64,000 bases of DNA from Actinomycetota bacterium (GTDB taxonomy: Bacteria > Actinomycetota > Actinomycetes > Actinomycetales > Dermatophilaceae). The notes below the pieces were generated by a model. It ran no database searches. It saw only the letters and a list, made by a program, of their open reading frames with translations, and was not told where the DNA came from. The position numbers and the translations under genes are program-made. The stretch lies in the NCBI GenBank assembly GCA_020160805.1, contig JAIUPO010000001.1, forward strand, positions 1 to 64,000, given 5' to 3'. Shown in pieces: positions 63,929-64,000 of this stretch (positions within the stretch are counted from its first letter, which is position 1; each line of letters opens with the position of its first letter).

Positions 63929-64000
63929 CTACCTCACGACCTCGACGCCGAGTTCGCCGAGCAGTTCGGTGACGCGCGCCTTGATTTCGTCACGGATGGG
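63929..64000 (-). CDS. C-terminal end of a probable ArsC-type (low-molecular-weight phosphatase-like) protein
   Basis: Only the last 23 residues are in the window: PIRDEIKARVTELLGELGV and three more before a TAG at 63929. IRDEIxxRVxxLLxELG is a frequent end of actinobacterial arsenate reductase / low-molecular-weight phosphatase proteins. The call is tentative because the catalytic loop lies outside the window. Confidence 0.4.
   Translation of the reverse strand, partial: PIRDEIKARVTELLGELGVEVVR

Noticed and set aside
1-64000. CRISPR arrays, tRNA or rRNA genes, transposase genes
   Set aside because: No regularly spaced repeats, T-arm-like GGTTCGAATCC context or transposase motifs were seen on either strand.

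Overview
The window is a high-GC (roughly two-thirds G+C by eye) actinobacterial chromosome segment. GTG starts and four-base stop/start overlaps are common, there is a DtxR/IdeR-type iron box, and the core gene order is the actinobacterial one: rpsP, KH protein, rimM, trmD, rplS, lepB, rnhB, DUF2469, yraN, comM, dprA, xerC, rpsB, tsf, pyrH, frr, cdsA, rlmN, dxr, rseP. A Micrococcales-type organism fits best; the genus cannot be fixed from this sequence. No rRNA, tRNA, CRISPR array, insertion sequence or prophage was found.

Layout. 0-0.9 kb: 3' end of an unrecognised gene. 0.9-5.2 kb: rseP and dxr, separated by two opposite-strand accessory genes (a beta-propeller protein and a Uma2 nuclease-fold protein). 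5.3-33.9 kb: a 28-kb accessory block lying between dxr and rlmN. It holds a membrane-anchored barnase-like RNase with its barstar inhibitor, DUF4921 and DUF899 proteins, an alpha/beta-hydrolase remnant, a large divergent polyamine-use locus, a second Uma2 gene, an HTH_42 protein, a LOG-like protein, PPK2, a copper monooxygenase lipoprotein, an iron-regulated siderophore-uptake operon and glyS. 33.9-41.5 kb: rlmN, cdsA, frr, pyrH, then a small decayed patch (frameshifted membrane protein, headless Lrp-family gene, TetR regulator, 51-aa membrane peptide), then tsf and rpsB. 41.7-52.5 kb: nfo, an M23 peptidase, an aminotransferase, a DUF3152 protein, xerC, dprA, comM, yraN, DUF2469, rnhB, two tandem signal peptidases and rplS. 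52.7-59.4 kb: a FetB-like permease, a TrmD-GNAT fusion, rimM, a response regulator with a histidine kinase fused to a DUF4173 membrane domain, the KH protein and rpsP. 59.6-64 kb: Rrf2 regulator with TauE/SafE transporter, an amidohydrolase, a chimeric scar joining a STAND-type ATPase N-terminus to the tail of an InlB-repeat surface protein, and the last 23 codons of a probable ArsC-type protein.

How the genes work together. The 8.6-21.7 kb locus looks like a complete putrescine/polyamine-to-succinate module: PotABCD import, an agmatinase-family ureohydrolase, aminotransferase and FAD oxidase for deamination, aminobutyraldehyde dehydrogenase, succinate-semialdehyde dehydrogenase, and an Lrp-type regulator at the divergent promoter. 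The 27.5-32.4 kb operon takes up a ferric siderophore and reduces it, under an IdeR box. The core blocks serve translation, protein export, isoprenoid and phospholipid synthesis, recombination and DNA processing.

The most unusual whole-window signal is the heptamer GGCATAC/GTATGCC. It appears about once per kb, in all reading frames and on both strands, far above chance for this base composition.
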